Shown here: piece after piece, positions 18,986 to 27,096 of the stretch
Position numbering within the stretch: the stretch's first letter is position 1
Layout: each line of letters starts with the position of its first letter
Assembly: GCA_020056225.1 (NCBI GenBank)
Contig: JAGVIE010000024.1
Span: 1 to 39,140 of the forward strand
Reading direction: 5' to 3'
Origin: Bacteroidota bacterium
GTDB taxonomy: Bacteria; Bacteroidota; Ignavibacteria; UBA10030; SZUA-254
Length of the DNA stretch: 39,140 nucleotides
Translations under genes and position numbers: made by a program
Notes under the pieces: model-generated
What the model saw: the letters and a program-made list of their open reading frames with translations, nothing else
What the model was told of the DNA's origin: nothing
Databases searched by the model: none

Positions 18986-20308
18986 TCACACTTGCTTCAC
19001 CGCATGCCGCAGCCGGTACAAGTGAAACAGTAAGACCACCGCACCGAAGAGCAAATATGACTGGATGAAATTAAAATATGTTGCCGCCGTCTTATCGGTG
19101 AACTGGAAAAAATTGCTCGAAAGAAAAAATGTAATGGCAAGTAAAATTATCCCGCGCTTCCTGAGATCGTAAACCCCGAGCGTTGCAGGTAAAGCAACCG
19201 CAAATATGGGAAGCAGTATGCCGTAATGGTGTTCCCAAGCCACAGGTGATGCAATGGTGAAGCTAAGTACAGCAAGAGATAGATCGAATACATCGGCGTT
19301 TTTGTATTCTCTTCGCCGCCAGATCAATGCAAATCCAATTAGTGCAATGGAAGTCAAGAGTGTTCCCCAATAAACTATCGGATTGTATGGTGGAAAACTC
19401 CGCGCAACCCACTCAAGGTTGTTTCCGTTGAACAGCATCCGGTTCAGCAATCCGTTCATAGATTGGTTCGGAAAGTACGATTCACCATGTTGTGCGATGA
19501 ATGTGACAGCATTGAAGTAATCGAGATTGTTTTCCAATCCGTACGCGGCAACCGAGATCGCGGCAAATACAACAACGGCAATAACCAAGGCGAGAACAAA
19601 CTTCTTTTGCTTTCGTAAAAGTCCCCAGAGCAGCAGCAGTATAAGCTGCGGCTTAATGATACAAATTAATCCTGCAAGAAAACCGGAAAGTTTTTTTCTA
19701 TGTGTCAACCATGCGAGCGCCATGCCGGTGAAAAGAACATCGATCCACACCTGCACCTGTCCGAGCACGTACGCTTTGAGCAAAGGATAGAACGTCAGCG
19801 TAAATGCCGTGCACAAAAAAAGGAGGATAATTTTTTCAGCCGGACTTGTAATATCGAGCTTTGAGTACCGGCTTATACTCATGGTAAGAATTCGCCAAAG
19901 CAAAAGTGCCATCAGAAGTATTCCAACCCACGAGATAGTGTTAAGAAGATCGTCGTGTATAAAGCCGTCGGGTGAAAGCTCTCTCAATGGCTCAAGAAGT
20001 AAAAGACTTGTGAGCGGGTATTGAAATTTTACTTTCTGGTCGAAGAAGAGAACGGTATAAAGCGGCTTATCATTGAACAGATGACGGAGATCGGGGGTGT
20101 GGAGATATTGCAATGCCTGCCGCATAGGCGCCCATGAATCGTTGTATGCCTCACGTTCAAAAAAAGCGCGGGTGTAATGTAAAGTTGTCGTGTCGCTGCT
20201 GCCGAGCAGAATCGGAAGATTGATCGCCGCACCGTTGAGGATCGCGAAAAGAATCAGGTACCGCGTGAATGAACTCCATCGTTGTAATATTTTCTGAAAC
20301 GCTGCCAT
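18986..20308 (-). CDS. GT87-like (DUF2029) polyprenol-phosphate-sugar membrane glycosyltransferase
   Basis: This 440-residue protein has about ten hydrophobic helices. The first extracytoplasmic loop carries NDSWAPMRQALQYLH...PLYTVLFFDQKVKFQYPLTSLLLLEPL, the pattern of GT87/PimE-type enzymes, where an acidic residue in this loop is catalytic. Such enzymes use lipid-linked sugars on the outer face of the inner membrane. Sugar and acceptor are unknown. No other polysaccharide genes are adjacent; neighbours are the GHKL gene upstream by strand and the divergent mqnD. The N-terminus (MAAFQKILQRWSSFTRY) is basic and cytoplasmic. Confidence 0.75.
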   Translation of the reverse strand: MAAFQKILQRWSSFTRYLILFAILNGAAINLPILLGSSDTTTLHYTRAFFEREAYNDSWAPMRQALQYLHTPDLRHLFNDKPLYTVLFFDQKVKFQYPLTSLLLLEPLRELSPDGFIHDDLLNTISWVGILLMALLLWRILTMSISRYSKLDITSPAEKIILLFLCTAFTLTFYPLLKAYVLGQVQVWIDVLFTGMALAWLTHRKKLSGFLAGLICIIKPQLILLLLWGLLRKQKKFVLALVIAVVVFAAISVAAYGLENNLDYFNAVTFIAQHGESYFPNQSMNGLLNRMLFNGNNLEWVARSFPPYNPIVYWGTLLTSIALIGFALIWRRREYKNADVFDLSLAVLSFTIASPVAWEHHYGILLPIFAVALPATLGVYDLRKRGIILLAITFFLSSNFFQFTDKTAATYFNFIQSYLLFGAVVLLFHLYRLRHAVKQV

Positions 20309-20385
20309 TTTCTGAATGTACTAATTATCATTTCCACTAACAAATAAAAACCTTTGAAAAATTGTTTTATACTACTAAAGACTGT

Positions 20386-20475
20386 CACGCTGAGACTTCG
20401 GCGTGAGCTCAGTCGAACGCTTGTCGAAGCGTGGAACTATAGTGATATGTCATGGTTCTACAGGCTCACCATGAC
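20386..20475. repeat. Cluster of three intergenic hairpin repeats
   Basis: Three hairpins occur in a row: CACGC/GCGTG (20386-20390 with 20401-20405), ACGCTT-gtcg-AAGCGT (20417-20432) and GTCATGGT/ACCATGAC (20449-20456 with 20468-20475, a perfect 8-bp stem). The words CTTGTCGAAG and ACAGGCTCACCATGAC resemble abundant intergenic repeats of many bacteria. The cluster fills the gap between the divergent glycosyltransferase and mqnD genes. Confidence 0.6.
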
Positions 20476-20534
20476 TACAATTTTATTTTTAAGTCGATGA
20501 GAATTTCGTTATCTTTTGTTCAACAAATCATGGA

Positions 20535-21401
20535 ATGAAAAATATGCAGGACAGAATTATACACGTTGGTCACAGTCCAGATCCGGACGATGCGTTCATG
20601 TTTTACGGACTTGCCTCCGGTAAGGTGAAGTTGGAAGGAATCCGCATCGAGCATTTTCTTGAAGATATACAATCGCTGAATGAAAGGGCAATGCAGGTAG
20701 GGGCGTATCAGGATACGCCCTTGTTGGAAGTAACGGCTATCTCGGCTCATGCTTTTCCATTCGTTGCCGATAAATATTGGATAATGCGAACCGGCGCGAG
20801 CATGGGCGAAGGGTATGGCCCGGTTATCGTTTCCAGAAAATATAAATCGCTCGATGAACTGAAAGGAAAAGTCGTCGGCACACCCGGTCTGCTCACAACG
20901 GCGACACTTCTGTTCAAAATTTTTACAGAAGGAATCAATAACATTGACTTGCCATTTGATAAAATCATGGATGCAATAGATGATGGCAAGATAGATGCGG
21001 GCTTACTGATTCATGAAGGACAAATCACGTACCAATCGCTTGGCTATAATAAAATTTTAGATTTTGGTGAGTTGTGGGAAAAAGAAGCAAACGGACTTCC
21101 GCTTCCGCTCGGTCTCGATGTTGTGCGAAAAGATTTAGGCGAAAACATGGCTCGAAAACTTTCACACGGATTGAAAGAAAGCATAAAATACGGCTACGAT
21201 CATCAGGATGAAGCAATTCCCTACGCGATGAAGTGGGGGCGCGGTATCGATTACAAGCTTGGGGAAAAATTTGTGAAAATGTATGTCAGCGAACTGACAA
21301 TTGATATGGGTGAGCAAGGCAGGAAAGCGTTGGAGTTGTTGTTCCAAAAAGGATTTGAAAAAGGTTTGATACCCAAAATTCCGGAAATCAACCTTTATTG
21401 A
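20535..21401 (+). CDS. mqnD: 1,4-dihydroxy-6-naphthoate synthase (futalosine pathway)
   Basis: This 288-residue protein is of the periplasmic-binding-protein fold used by MqnD. The N-terminal HVGHSPDPDDAFMFYGLASGK and the central LLIHEGQITY (His160, the likely catalytic histidine) are diagnostic. MqnD converts cyclic dehypoxanthine futalosine to 1,4-dihydroxy-6-naphthoate. It lacks a signal peptide, as expected for a cytoplasmic enzyme. ATG 20535 is chosen; ATG 20544 is also possible. It is on the opposite strand from the other mqn genes, separated from mqnC by a convergent methyltransferase. Confidence 0.95.
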   Translation: MKNMQDRIIHVGHSPDPDDAFMFYGLASGKVKLEGIRIEHFLEDIQSLNERAMQVGAYQDTPLLEVTAISAHAFPFVADKYWIMRTGASMGEGYGPVIVSRKYKSLDELKGKVVGTPGLLTTATLLFKIFTEGINNIDLPFDKIMDAIDDGKIDAGLLIHEGQITYQSLGYNKILDFGELWEKEANGLPLPLGLDVVRKDLGENMARKLSHGLKESIKYGYDHQDEAIPYAMKWGRGIDYKLGEKFVKMYVSELTIDMGEQGRKALELLFQKGFEKGLIPKIPEINLY

Positions 21402-21434
21402 GATGCACGAGTTCTTCATGTCTCTCTATACCAA

Positions 21435-22058
21435 ATGACTATCAAACAAGCATATACCGATTGGTCATCAAGCTACGATTCAGATCGGAACCTCACGCGC
21501 GATTTAGATGAGCGGGTCACGAGAGACACATTAATGAATTTGCGTTGTAAATCAATTGTTGAAATCGGATGCGGGACCGGCAAGAATACTTCCTTCCTTT
21601 CACAAATCGGTGAGAAGGTTCATGCCATCGATTTTTCAGAAGGCATGATCAATAAAGCGAAAGGTAAGATACAGTTACACAATGTTACTTTCTCTATAGC
21701 CGACATCACAAAACAATGGCACATTAAAGATGAGTCTGCCAATTTGATTGCCTGCAACCTCGTGTTAGAGCATGTTGAAAATCTTCCCTTCATATTTTCT
21801 GAAGCGTCTCGTACTTTAGTTAAGAACGGACGCTTCTTTGTTTGCGAGCTTCATCCATTTCGACAATACGAGGGCACAAAAGCACACTTTCAACGAGATC
21901 AAAATACCACCGAGATTCAAGCGTTTGTACATCATATCTCAGATTTCATAGAGGCAGGAAAAAATAACGGATTAACACCTGAGAGTTTCAAAGAGTGGTG
22001 GCATGAAGAAGATCAAAACAAACCGCCAAGGCTTGCATCGTTTATGTTTGTGAAATGA
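21435..22058 (+). CDS. Class I SAM-dependent methyltransferase
   Basis: This 207-residue Rossmann methyltransferase has SAM motif I in VEIGCGTGKNTSFL (about residues 41-54), an acidic residue ending the next strand (HAIDFSEGMINKAK) and a post-motif LIACNLVLEHVENLPFIFSEASRTLVKNG, as in UbiE/BioC-like enzymes. It starts 33 bp after mqnD on the same strand, so the two are probably co-transcribed. That raises the possibility of a quinone-pathway role, but the family is broad and its short length and sequence do not show MenG identity. It converges with mqnC, with only 30 bp between stops. Confidence 0.85.
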   Translation: MTIKQAYTDWSSSYDSDRNLTRDLDERVTRDTLMNLRCKSIVEIGCGTGKNTSFLSQIGEKVHAIDFSEGMINKAKGKIQLHNVTFSIADITKQWHIKDESANLIACNLVLEHVENLPFIFSEASRTLVKNGRFFVCELHPFRQYEGTKAHFQRDQNTTEIQAFVHHISDFIEAGKNNGLTPESFKEWWHEEDQNKPPRLASFMFVK

Positions 22059-22088
22059 ATCTAATTGAACATTACTAAGAGCCGTTCC

Positions 22089-23183
22089 TTACATTGCTTC
22101 TGCTTTTTCAAATATCTTCAAAGTATTATAGAGTGTATCTCTCTGAACCGGCGTGAATCCGGAATCCTGAATTAGTTGAATCACTTCAGCCACCGTTGTC
22201 TTGTTTACGAAGTCGGCTTCAGCGTGAACGTTTTCTTCGTAGAGCGTCCCGCCGAAATCATCAGCGCCGAAGTGAAGCGCAACCTGTCCGATCTTTTTTC
22301 CTTCAGAAAACCACGATGCCTGTATATGATCGAAGTTATCGAGATAAATTCTTGAGAGTGCGAGAATCTGCAAGTAACGTGTTGATGATGCGTATGTAGG
22401 AATGATTTTATGAAGCGGTGTATTCCCCGGCTTGAAACTCCATGGTATGAACGCCGTGAAGCCGTGATATTCATCCTGAAGCTGTCGAATTACTTCGAGA
22501 TGCTCGATGATATCTTCATCTGTTTCAAGATGGCCGTACATCATTGTTGCCGTCGTCTTGTATCCGATCTTGTGTGCTTCCAGCATGACGTTCAGCCAAT
22601 CGTCGGATGTACCTTTAAGGTGACTGATTTTTTTCTTCACGCGATCTGATAAAATCTCCGCACCACCACCGGGGATTGTTCTCAACCCGGCATCCCACAA
22701 CTTCCGCAAAACTTCTTGAATCGTAAACTCCGATGCTTGCGACATTCCGATGATTTCTGAAGTTGAAAAGAAATGCGGATGAACTTCCGGCACCTCTTCT
22801 ATTGTCCGCTTGACTAGTTCAAGATAATAATCGAACGGGAGAGCGGGGTTAACACCACCTTGAAGCAGCACGGTAGTAACACCGTTAGCCGCCGCTGTTT
22901 TAAAATTTCGAATCATCTCATCGACAGAATAAGTATACTCACCTGCTTCACCGGGGTGACGGTAGAATGCACAAAAGATGCAGTCGATGTTGCAAATATT
23001 AGTATAGTTTGGATTTGTATCGACAACAAATGTAACTTGCTGCTTGGGATTTTTGCGATAACGAATCTCGTTCGCAAGCTCACCGAAATCGAGAAGCTCT
23101 ACTTTTTGAAGAAGCGATAATCCTTCCTCTCTATTAATTCTTTTCCCTATTTTAACCTCTTCGATTATATCCAATAATTTCAT
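22089..23183 (-). CDS. mqnC: Cyclic dehypoxanthine futalosine synthase (radical SAM)
   Basis: MqnC is a radical SAM enzyme that cyclises dehypoxanthine futalosine. Starting at ATG 23183 it has 364 residues, the family length. The [4Fe-4S] motif is NICNIDCIFCAFYR (Cys64, Cys68, Cys71; C-x3-C-x2-C), preceded by VTFVVDTNPNYTN, and the GLRTIPGGGAEIL segment is typical. Two ATGs are adjacent (23186, 23183); the second has better spacing from AAAGGAAA. The frame runs further upstream to 23228, but those residues come from an intergenic repeat and are not typical of the family. It is the last gene of the minus-strand menaquinone cluster. Confidence 0.95.
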   Translation of the reverse strand: MKLLDIIEEVKIGKRINREEGLSLLQKVELLDFGELANEIRYRKNPKQQVTFVVDTNPNYTNICNIDCIFCAFYRHPGEAGEYTYSVDEMIRNFKTAAANGVTTVLLQGGVNPALPFDYYLELVKRTIEEVPEVHPHFFSTSEIIGMSQASEFTIQEVLRKLWDAGLRTIPGGGAEILSDRVKKKISHLKGTSDDWLNVMLEAHKIGYKTTATMMYGHLETDEDIIEHLEVIRQLQDEYHGFTAFIPWSFKPGNTPLHKIIPTYASSTRYLQILALSRIYLDNFDHIQASWFSEGKKIGQVALHFGADDFGGTLYEENVHAEADFVNKTTVAEVIQLIQDSGFTPVQRDTLYNTLKIFEKAEAM

Positions 23184-23189
23184 CATTTT

Positions 23190-23244
23190 CCTTTGCGATC
23201 TTCGCGACCTTTGCGAGAAACATGTCACGCAAAGCCCGCAAAGG
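23190..23244. repeat. Nested CTTTGCG/CGCAAAG repeat between mqnE-mqnA and mqnC
   Basis: CCTTTGCG occurs at 23190-23197 and CTTTGCG at 23209-23215, with inverted CGCAAAG at 23228-23234 and CCGCAAAGG at 23236-23244. The 23209-23234 pair forms a 7-bp stem with a 12-nt loop. It fills the 75-bp gap upstream of mqnC and supplies its purine-rich ribosome site on the minus strand. Confidence 0.6.
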
Positions 23245-23258
23245 ACGCAACGTTTGCT

Positions 23259-25154
23259 TTATATTTTTATCTCTTTCTGTTCTAATAATTTTCTGAATTG
23301 CATCATGGCTTTTCGCTCCTGCTCGCCAAGCCGGTAGTTGAAGCCCTCAAGATATTCCTTCGTCTCGTTCTTCGTTAAACCGATTTTCTTTCCGTGTGAA
23401 TAACCAATAATACCAAGATTAACTTCAGACTTCTCGAGTGATGTTGAAATCATTTCTTTCAATTCTTCTCTACGCTCTCCGCTCAATGCTTTTCTACACG
23501 CCCAAACAGCGAATACAAACGGCAGCTTTTGCCAATCGTACCACTCTTTCGCAAGATCGAAGACAAGTTCAAATCCATTCAATCCTATCTTATTATGTTT
23601 CAGCGCTTCATCGCCGATCAATAGCACAGCGTCAAACATCGAATAATCATTCACCCCCGGATGTAATCTTTCTGGTATAACCTGCACCCTATATTTATTT
23701 TCCAATAAGACGCTCAACAGTTGTACCGACGTTGCCGTCTCATCCGTGATTCCGATTTTCTTGCCGTTCAATCCAGCCCAACCCTCTTTCGAAAACAGCA
23801 TCACGCTCTTTACCTGATCACGCGTGGCAATGCACCAAGGAAGTAATTCCAGACTTTCTTCCTGTTCAAAATAATCCATCAGCGAGAATAATCCTGCATC
23901 GAGTTGTCCCTGTTTGCTCAACATGCCCATGCGCCGCGGTGCGACGGGAAGAATCTTGAATCCGCCTGCGGCGGACTTTTCCCGATTATGATAGAACGGT
24001 ACAGAATTTAGATATGGAATTTTTCCGATTACATTTTCAGAATAAACATTCAGCGGATTGTAAAACGCATCCCGCTCAACGGGAATCTTCCCGGCATCTT
24101 TTATAATCTTAATGATTTGATCTTTTGCGAGCTTCATCGGACTAACGGCGCCGGCATCGTGGGCAATGCGTTCCTGTCCGACAGTCCCATCGATGTCATC
24201 CGCACCGAAGTTGAGTGCAACCGAAGCGACTTCTTCAGTCAGCATCACCCAATATGCTTTGATGTGGGAAATGTTATCGAGCATAAGTCGTGATACTGCA
24301 ATAGTTTTCAGATCATCTATAGCTGATGTGAATTGCCTATGAGATTTTCCGCCAGAGGCGGATCCGTCTCCGACGGAGATTCCCGTATCACCCGGCTGGA
24401 ATGCAAGCGGTATGAACGAAAGAAATCCGCCTGTTTCGTCCTGTGCTTCTCGGAGTTTTATCATGTGTATGAGACGCTCTTCAAGCGTTTCAATATGTCC
24501 ATAAAGCATTGTGCAGTTTGTTGGAATGCCGAGCTTGTGCGCTGTTTTATGAACTTCGAGATAACCTTTGGCTCCAATTTTTTGAGGGAATAGAAGTTTT
24601 CGCACTCGCTCAGTGAAAATCTCAGCACCGCCACCGGGCATTGTTCGCAATCCGGCTGACTGTAATTGTTTTAAAACTTCTTCGATAGATAGCTTGAATT
24701 TCTTGTGGAAGAAATCTATCTCAACCGCCGTGTAAGCCTTAACGTCTGCTTCGGGAAATTTTTCGTGAATTTTTCTAACGATGTCGAGGTAACGTTCCCA
24801 TTTCCAATCGGGGGGCATACCGCCGGTGATGTGGACTTCTCGAATCTCAGGAGTAATGTGTGCAAGTATATTCTCGGTTGTCATCTCATAAGCATCCGGC
24901 TCACCTTTTTTCTTGGCGAAGTCGCAGAACTTGCACGAGAGAACACAAACATTTGTATGCTCGATTTTCTGATTGAGCACGAAGTACACAGCATAGCCGC
25001 TTTTTTGCTGCTGGACAAAGTTTGCCATCTTGCCAAGCGCGATGATGTCGTTTGTCTTGAAGAGAACAAGTCCGTCTTCCAGCGAGAGACGTTCACCGTG
25101 CTGGAGTTTTCGCCAGATTGGAATTAATTGTTTATCACGAAAGCTAAATGTCAT
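23259..25154 (-). CDS. mqnE-mqnA: Aminofutalosine synthase (MqnE) fused to chorismate dehydratase (MqnA)
   Basis: The 631 residues hold two Mqn enzymes. Residues 1 to about 365 are a radical SAM aminofutalosine synthase with HTNVCVLSCKFCDFAKKKG (Cys70, Cys74, Cys77), GLRTMPGGGAEIF and DDLKTIAVSRLMLDN. From about residue 372 (IGKIPYLNSVPFYHN) to the end is a chorismate dehydratase of the MqnA binding-protein fold, including DAGLFSLMDYF and GKKIGITDETATSVQLLSVLL. MqnA makes 3-enolpyruvylbenzoate from chorismate and MqnE joins it to SAM-derived adenosyl, so the fusion links successive steps. Three 15-bp palindromes are inserted in frame (residues 260-269 and 394-398). No stop or frameshift separates the halves. 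Confidence 0.93.
   Translation of the reverse strand: MTFSFRDKQLIPIWRKLQHGERLSLEDGLVLFKTNDIIALGKMANFVQQQKSGYAVYFVLNQKIEHTNVCVLSCKFCDFAKKKGEPDAYEMTTENILAHITPEIREVHITGGMPPDWKWERYLDIVRKIHEKFPEADVKAYTAVEIDFFHKKFKLSIEEVLKQLQSAGLRTMPGGGAEIFTERVRKLLFPQKIGAKGYLEVHKTAHKLGIPTNCTMLYGHIETLEERLIHMIKLREAQDETGGFLSFIPLAFQPGDTGISVGDGSASGGKSHRQFTSAIDDLKTIAVSRLMLDNISHIKAYWVMLTEEVASVALNFGADDIDGTVGQERIAHDAGAVSPMKLAKDQIIKIIKDAGKIPVERDAFYNPLNVYSENVIGKIPYLNSVPFYHNREKSAAGGFKILPVAPRRMGMLSKQGQLDAGLFSLMDYFEQEESLELLPWCIATRDQVKSVMLFSKEGWAGLNGKKIGITDETATSVQLLSVLLENKYRVQVIPERLHPGVNDYSMFDAVLLIGDEALKHNKIGLNGFELVFDLAKEWYDWQKLPFVFAVWACRKALSGERREELKEMISTSLEKSEVNLGIIGYSHGKKIGLTKNETKEYLEGFNYRLGEQERKAMMQFRKLLEQKEIKI
23961..23975. 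repeat. 15-bp palindromic unit inside the MqnA half
   Basis: TCCGCC-TGC-GGCGGA is a perfect 6-bp stem with a 3-nt loop. On the coding strand it is read as TCC-GCC-GCA-GGC-GGA, giving SAAGG at residues 394-398. It lies in a loop soon after the start of the MqnA domain and keeps the frame because it is 15 bp long. Confidence 0.75.
24348..24377. repeat. Two tandem 15-bp palindromic units inside the MqnE half
   Basis: TCCGCC-AGA-GGCGGA (24348-24362) is directly followed by TCCGTC-TCC-GACGGA (24363-24377). On the coding strand they read SVGDG then SASGG, residues 260-269, in the loop after FQPGDTG of the radical SAM domain. Both have the same codon phase as the unit at 23961-23975. Confidence 0.78.
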
Positions 25155-25278
25155 TTACTTATCGATATTTATTATAAAATTTAACCACAGATTTTACAGA
25201 AAAAACACAGATTGAAAAGGATAAAAAGAACCGATGAGAATCAGTGTCATTTCCGTGTTAATCGGCGGTAAACAAGCG
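25155..25278. other. Non-coding gap with repeat-like sequence between mqnL and mqnE-mqnA
   Basis: This 124-bp spacer has no reading frame of its own. It contains short direct words (ACAGATT, ACAGA, CACAGATT near 25193-25213) and a stretch resembling the common intergenic ATCAGTGTCAT...GTGTTAATCGGCGG repeat (about 25240-25270). No clear promoter or terminator was seen, so the operon may read through. Confidence 0.4.
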
Positions 25279-27093
25279 TCACTTCCAAATCTTTCCCCAC
25301 TTTTCATCGACTCGTTTCACAATCTCTTCATTCATTACCAACGGTTCCGGGTAACCCGGTTTCCACGTGGCGTCAATTCCCATAACGCCTCTATAAATTG
25401 GGGAAATTCCGGCGAGTTTCTGCTCAGAGAACACAACATCGCGCTCGCAATCGAAGCGTGTAAACACTCCCCAAATATAATTCTCTTTGTCTTGAATATT
25501 CACGTCCTCACTGACAGCGGCAATGATTTTGAGAGATGAAAGTTCAGAAAGTGCCACAAGCCTTTCAACTATTTCTTTGCTAGTCGAATTTGAACCGGAA
25601 TGGTTTAATGGCGATTCAACTTTAACAAGCAGAAGCGTATCATCAACTAGATTGACATCGATTATTCTTCTATCGCTTGATTTGAGATTTGAGATTAGGG
25701 ATTTGAGCTTCGATTCTTGACTTGAATCTTGAATCTTGAATCTTAAATCTCTCCCCGGCTTTTTTGTGGCGTCGATAATCATCTTACTTCCAAGGTTCAT
25801 CTTATAGCTCGTGAAATCAAGCGTATCGAGCGGGACTTTCGGAATCATAATGAAATCGTAATGCGGATCGAAGTTGTCTCTGATTTCTCTCAGCACCGCA
25901 TGCCAATCTTTTACATCCACGCCCGCCGAAACGAGAATCATACACTTTGTCAGCGAAAGTTGATCCGTTCCCATCATGCCAAGTGCGGCTTTGATAGCTT
26001 CCTTCTGGTAGCGTTGCTCTATGGCAGCTACGAGAAGATTATGAAATCCGGCTTCGTAGTACGCCCAGATATCAGTTACTTCTTTATGAATAAGTTTTAT
26101 GAGCGGACCAAGCATCTGCTGAGTTGCATTGCCTAGAAATTTATCTTCCATCGGCGGCTTGCCTACAACTGTTGCTGGGTAAATCGGATTACGTCGGTGT
26201 GTAATTGCTTTCAGATGAAAAACCGGAAATTCAGATGCTGCAGAATAATGTCCGAAGTGATCACCGAATGGTCCTTCCATTCTTCTTTCTTTTGGCGGTA
26301 CTATTCCCTCTAAAATAAATTCAGCTTGTGCTGGAATATTAATAGAAATTGATTTTCCTTTTGTAAACTCAATTCGTTTGTTCTGAAGGAAGCCTGCAAA
26401 CATCGCTTCATCAATTCCTTCCGGAAGCGCGGCGACAGTTGCGAAAGTTAATGCGGGTGAAGTACCAAGTGCTACGGCAAGCTCAAACTCTTTTCCCAAT
26501 TTCTCGGCATAATAATAGTGAAAGCCGCCGCCTTTTTGTATTTGCCAGTGCATTCCGGTCGTTGCTTTATCGAACACATGCATGCGATAAACACCGATGT
26601 TCCTTCTTCCGGTAACCGGATGATAGGTAATTACCTGTCCATAAGTTATAAACCTGCCACCGTCTCCCTGCCAACAAACTTGGATAGGAAGAGCATCAAG
26701 GTCGGGGGTCCCAACAATTTCTTGTGAGAAACCGGAAGCAACTTGTTTCGTTCGAGCTTTGAGAAATTGTTTAATGGTGGATTTGTTATCTAACACTGCC
26801 TTTAGTGTCGGCGGGAAAACCTGTTCGAGAAAATGAATCAACTCTCTCCCGATTTGTTCAGGATGCTTACCTAACGCAAGCTCGATTCGTTTTTCACTTG
26901 CATAGTGGTTGATCACAAGCGGATAAGATGATCCTTTCGGATGCTCAACGAGAAGCGCGGGTTTACCTTCTTTGATTGCACGACGGGCAATTTCAGTCAT
27001 TTCAAGCGCGGGATCGATTTCGACTTGTGTGCGGTGGAGTTCACCTGCCGATTCAAGAGCGCGCAGGTATGATTGGAAATCATAAAACGGCAT
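25279..27093 (-). CDS. mqnL: UbiD-family decarboxylase of the futalosine menaquinone pathway
   Basis: This 604-residue UbiD-type enzyme uses prenylated FMN made by the adjacent UbiX homologue to decarboxylate the prenylated dihydroxynaphthoate ring. The family core is visible: IGVYRMHVFDKATTGMHWQ, RRMEGPFGDHFGHYS (with the conserved acidic active-site region) and KPPMEDKFLGNATQQMLGPL. It starts 3 bp after mqnM. An unusual segment, GRDLRFKIQDSSQESKLKS through NLKSSDRR (about residues 445-472), is encoded by 7-bp repeats and looks inserted into a surface loop before IIDVNLVDD. Otherwise the length fits the menaquinone branch of UbiD. Confidence 0.92.
   Translation of the reverse strand: MPFYDFQSYLRALESAGELHRTQVEIDPALEMTEIARRAIKEGKPALLVEHPKGSSYPLVINHYASEKRIELALGKHPEQIGRELIHFLEQVFPPTLKAVLDNKSTIKQFLKARTKQVASGFSQEIVGTPDLDALPIQVCWQGDGGRFITYGQVITYHPVTGRRNIGVYRMHVFDKATTGMHWQIQKGGGFHYYYAEKLGKEFELAVALGTSPALTFATVAALPEGIDEAMFAGFLQNKRIEFTKGKSISINIPAQAEFILEGIVPPKERRMEGPFGDHFGHYSAASEFPVFHLKAITHRRNPIYPATVVGKPPMEDKFLGNATQQMLGPLIKLIHKEVTDIWAYYEAGFHNLLVAAIEQRYQKEAIKAALGMMGTDQLSLTKCMILVSAGVDVKDWHAVLREIRDNFDPHYDFIMIPKVPLDTLDFTSYKMNLGSKMIIDATKKPGRDLRFKIQDSSQESKLKSLISNLKSSDRRIIDVNLVDDTLLLVKVESPLNHSGSNSTSKEIVERLVALSELSSLKIIAAVSEDVNIQDKENYIWGVFTRFDCERDVVFSEQKLAGISPIYRGVMGIDATWKPGYPEPLVMNEEIVKRVDEKWGKIWK
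25678..25750. repeat. Heptamer-repeat insertion inside mqnL
   Basis: On the plus strand this region has GAATCTT three times in tandem (about 25725-25744) and GATTTGA-type heptamers (about 25678-25706). It is translated in frame as the lysine/serine-rich loop at about residues 447-472 of the UbiD protein. Heptamer minisatellites of this kind are usually intergenic, so a coding location is notable. Confidence 0.6.
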
Positions 27094-27096
27094 GAA

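Noticed and set aside
23184-23228. N-terminal extension of MqnC
   Set aside because: It is translated from the CTTTGCG repeat and is not part of the family; the ATG pair at 23186/23183 fits better.
24070-24084. TCCCG-ctcaa-CGGGA palindrome inside mqnE-mqnA
   Set aside because: It encodes part of IPVERDAFYN, a segment expected in MqnE, so the symmetry is most likely coincidental and not an insertion.
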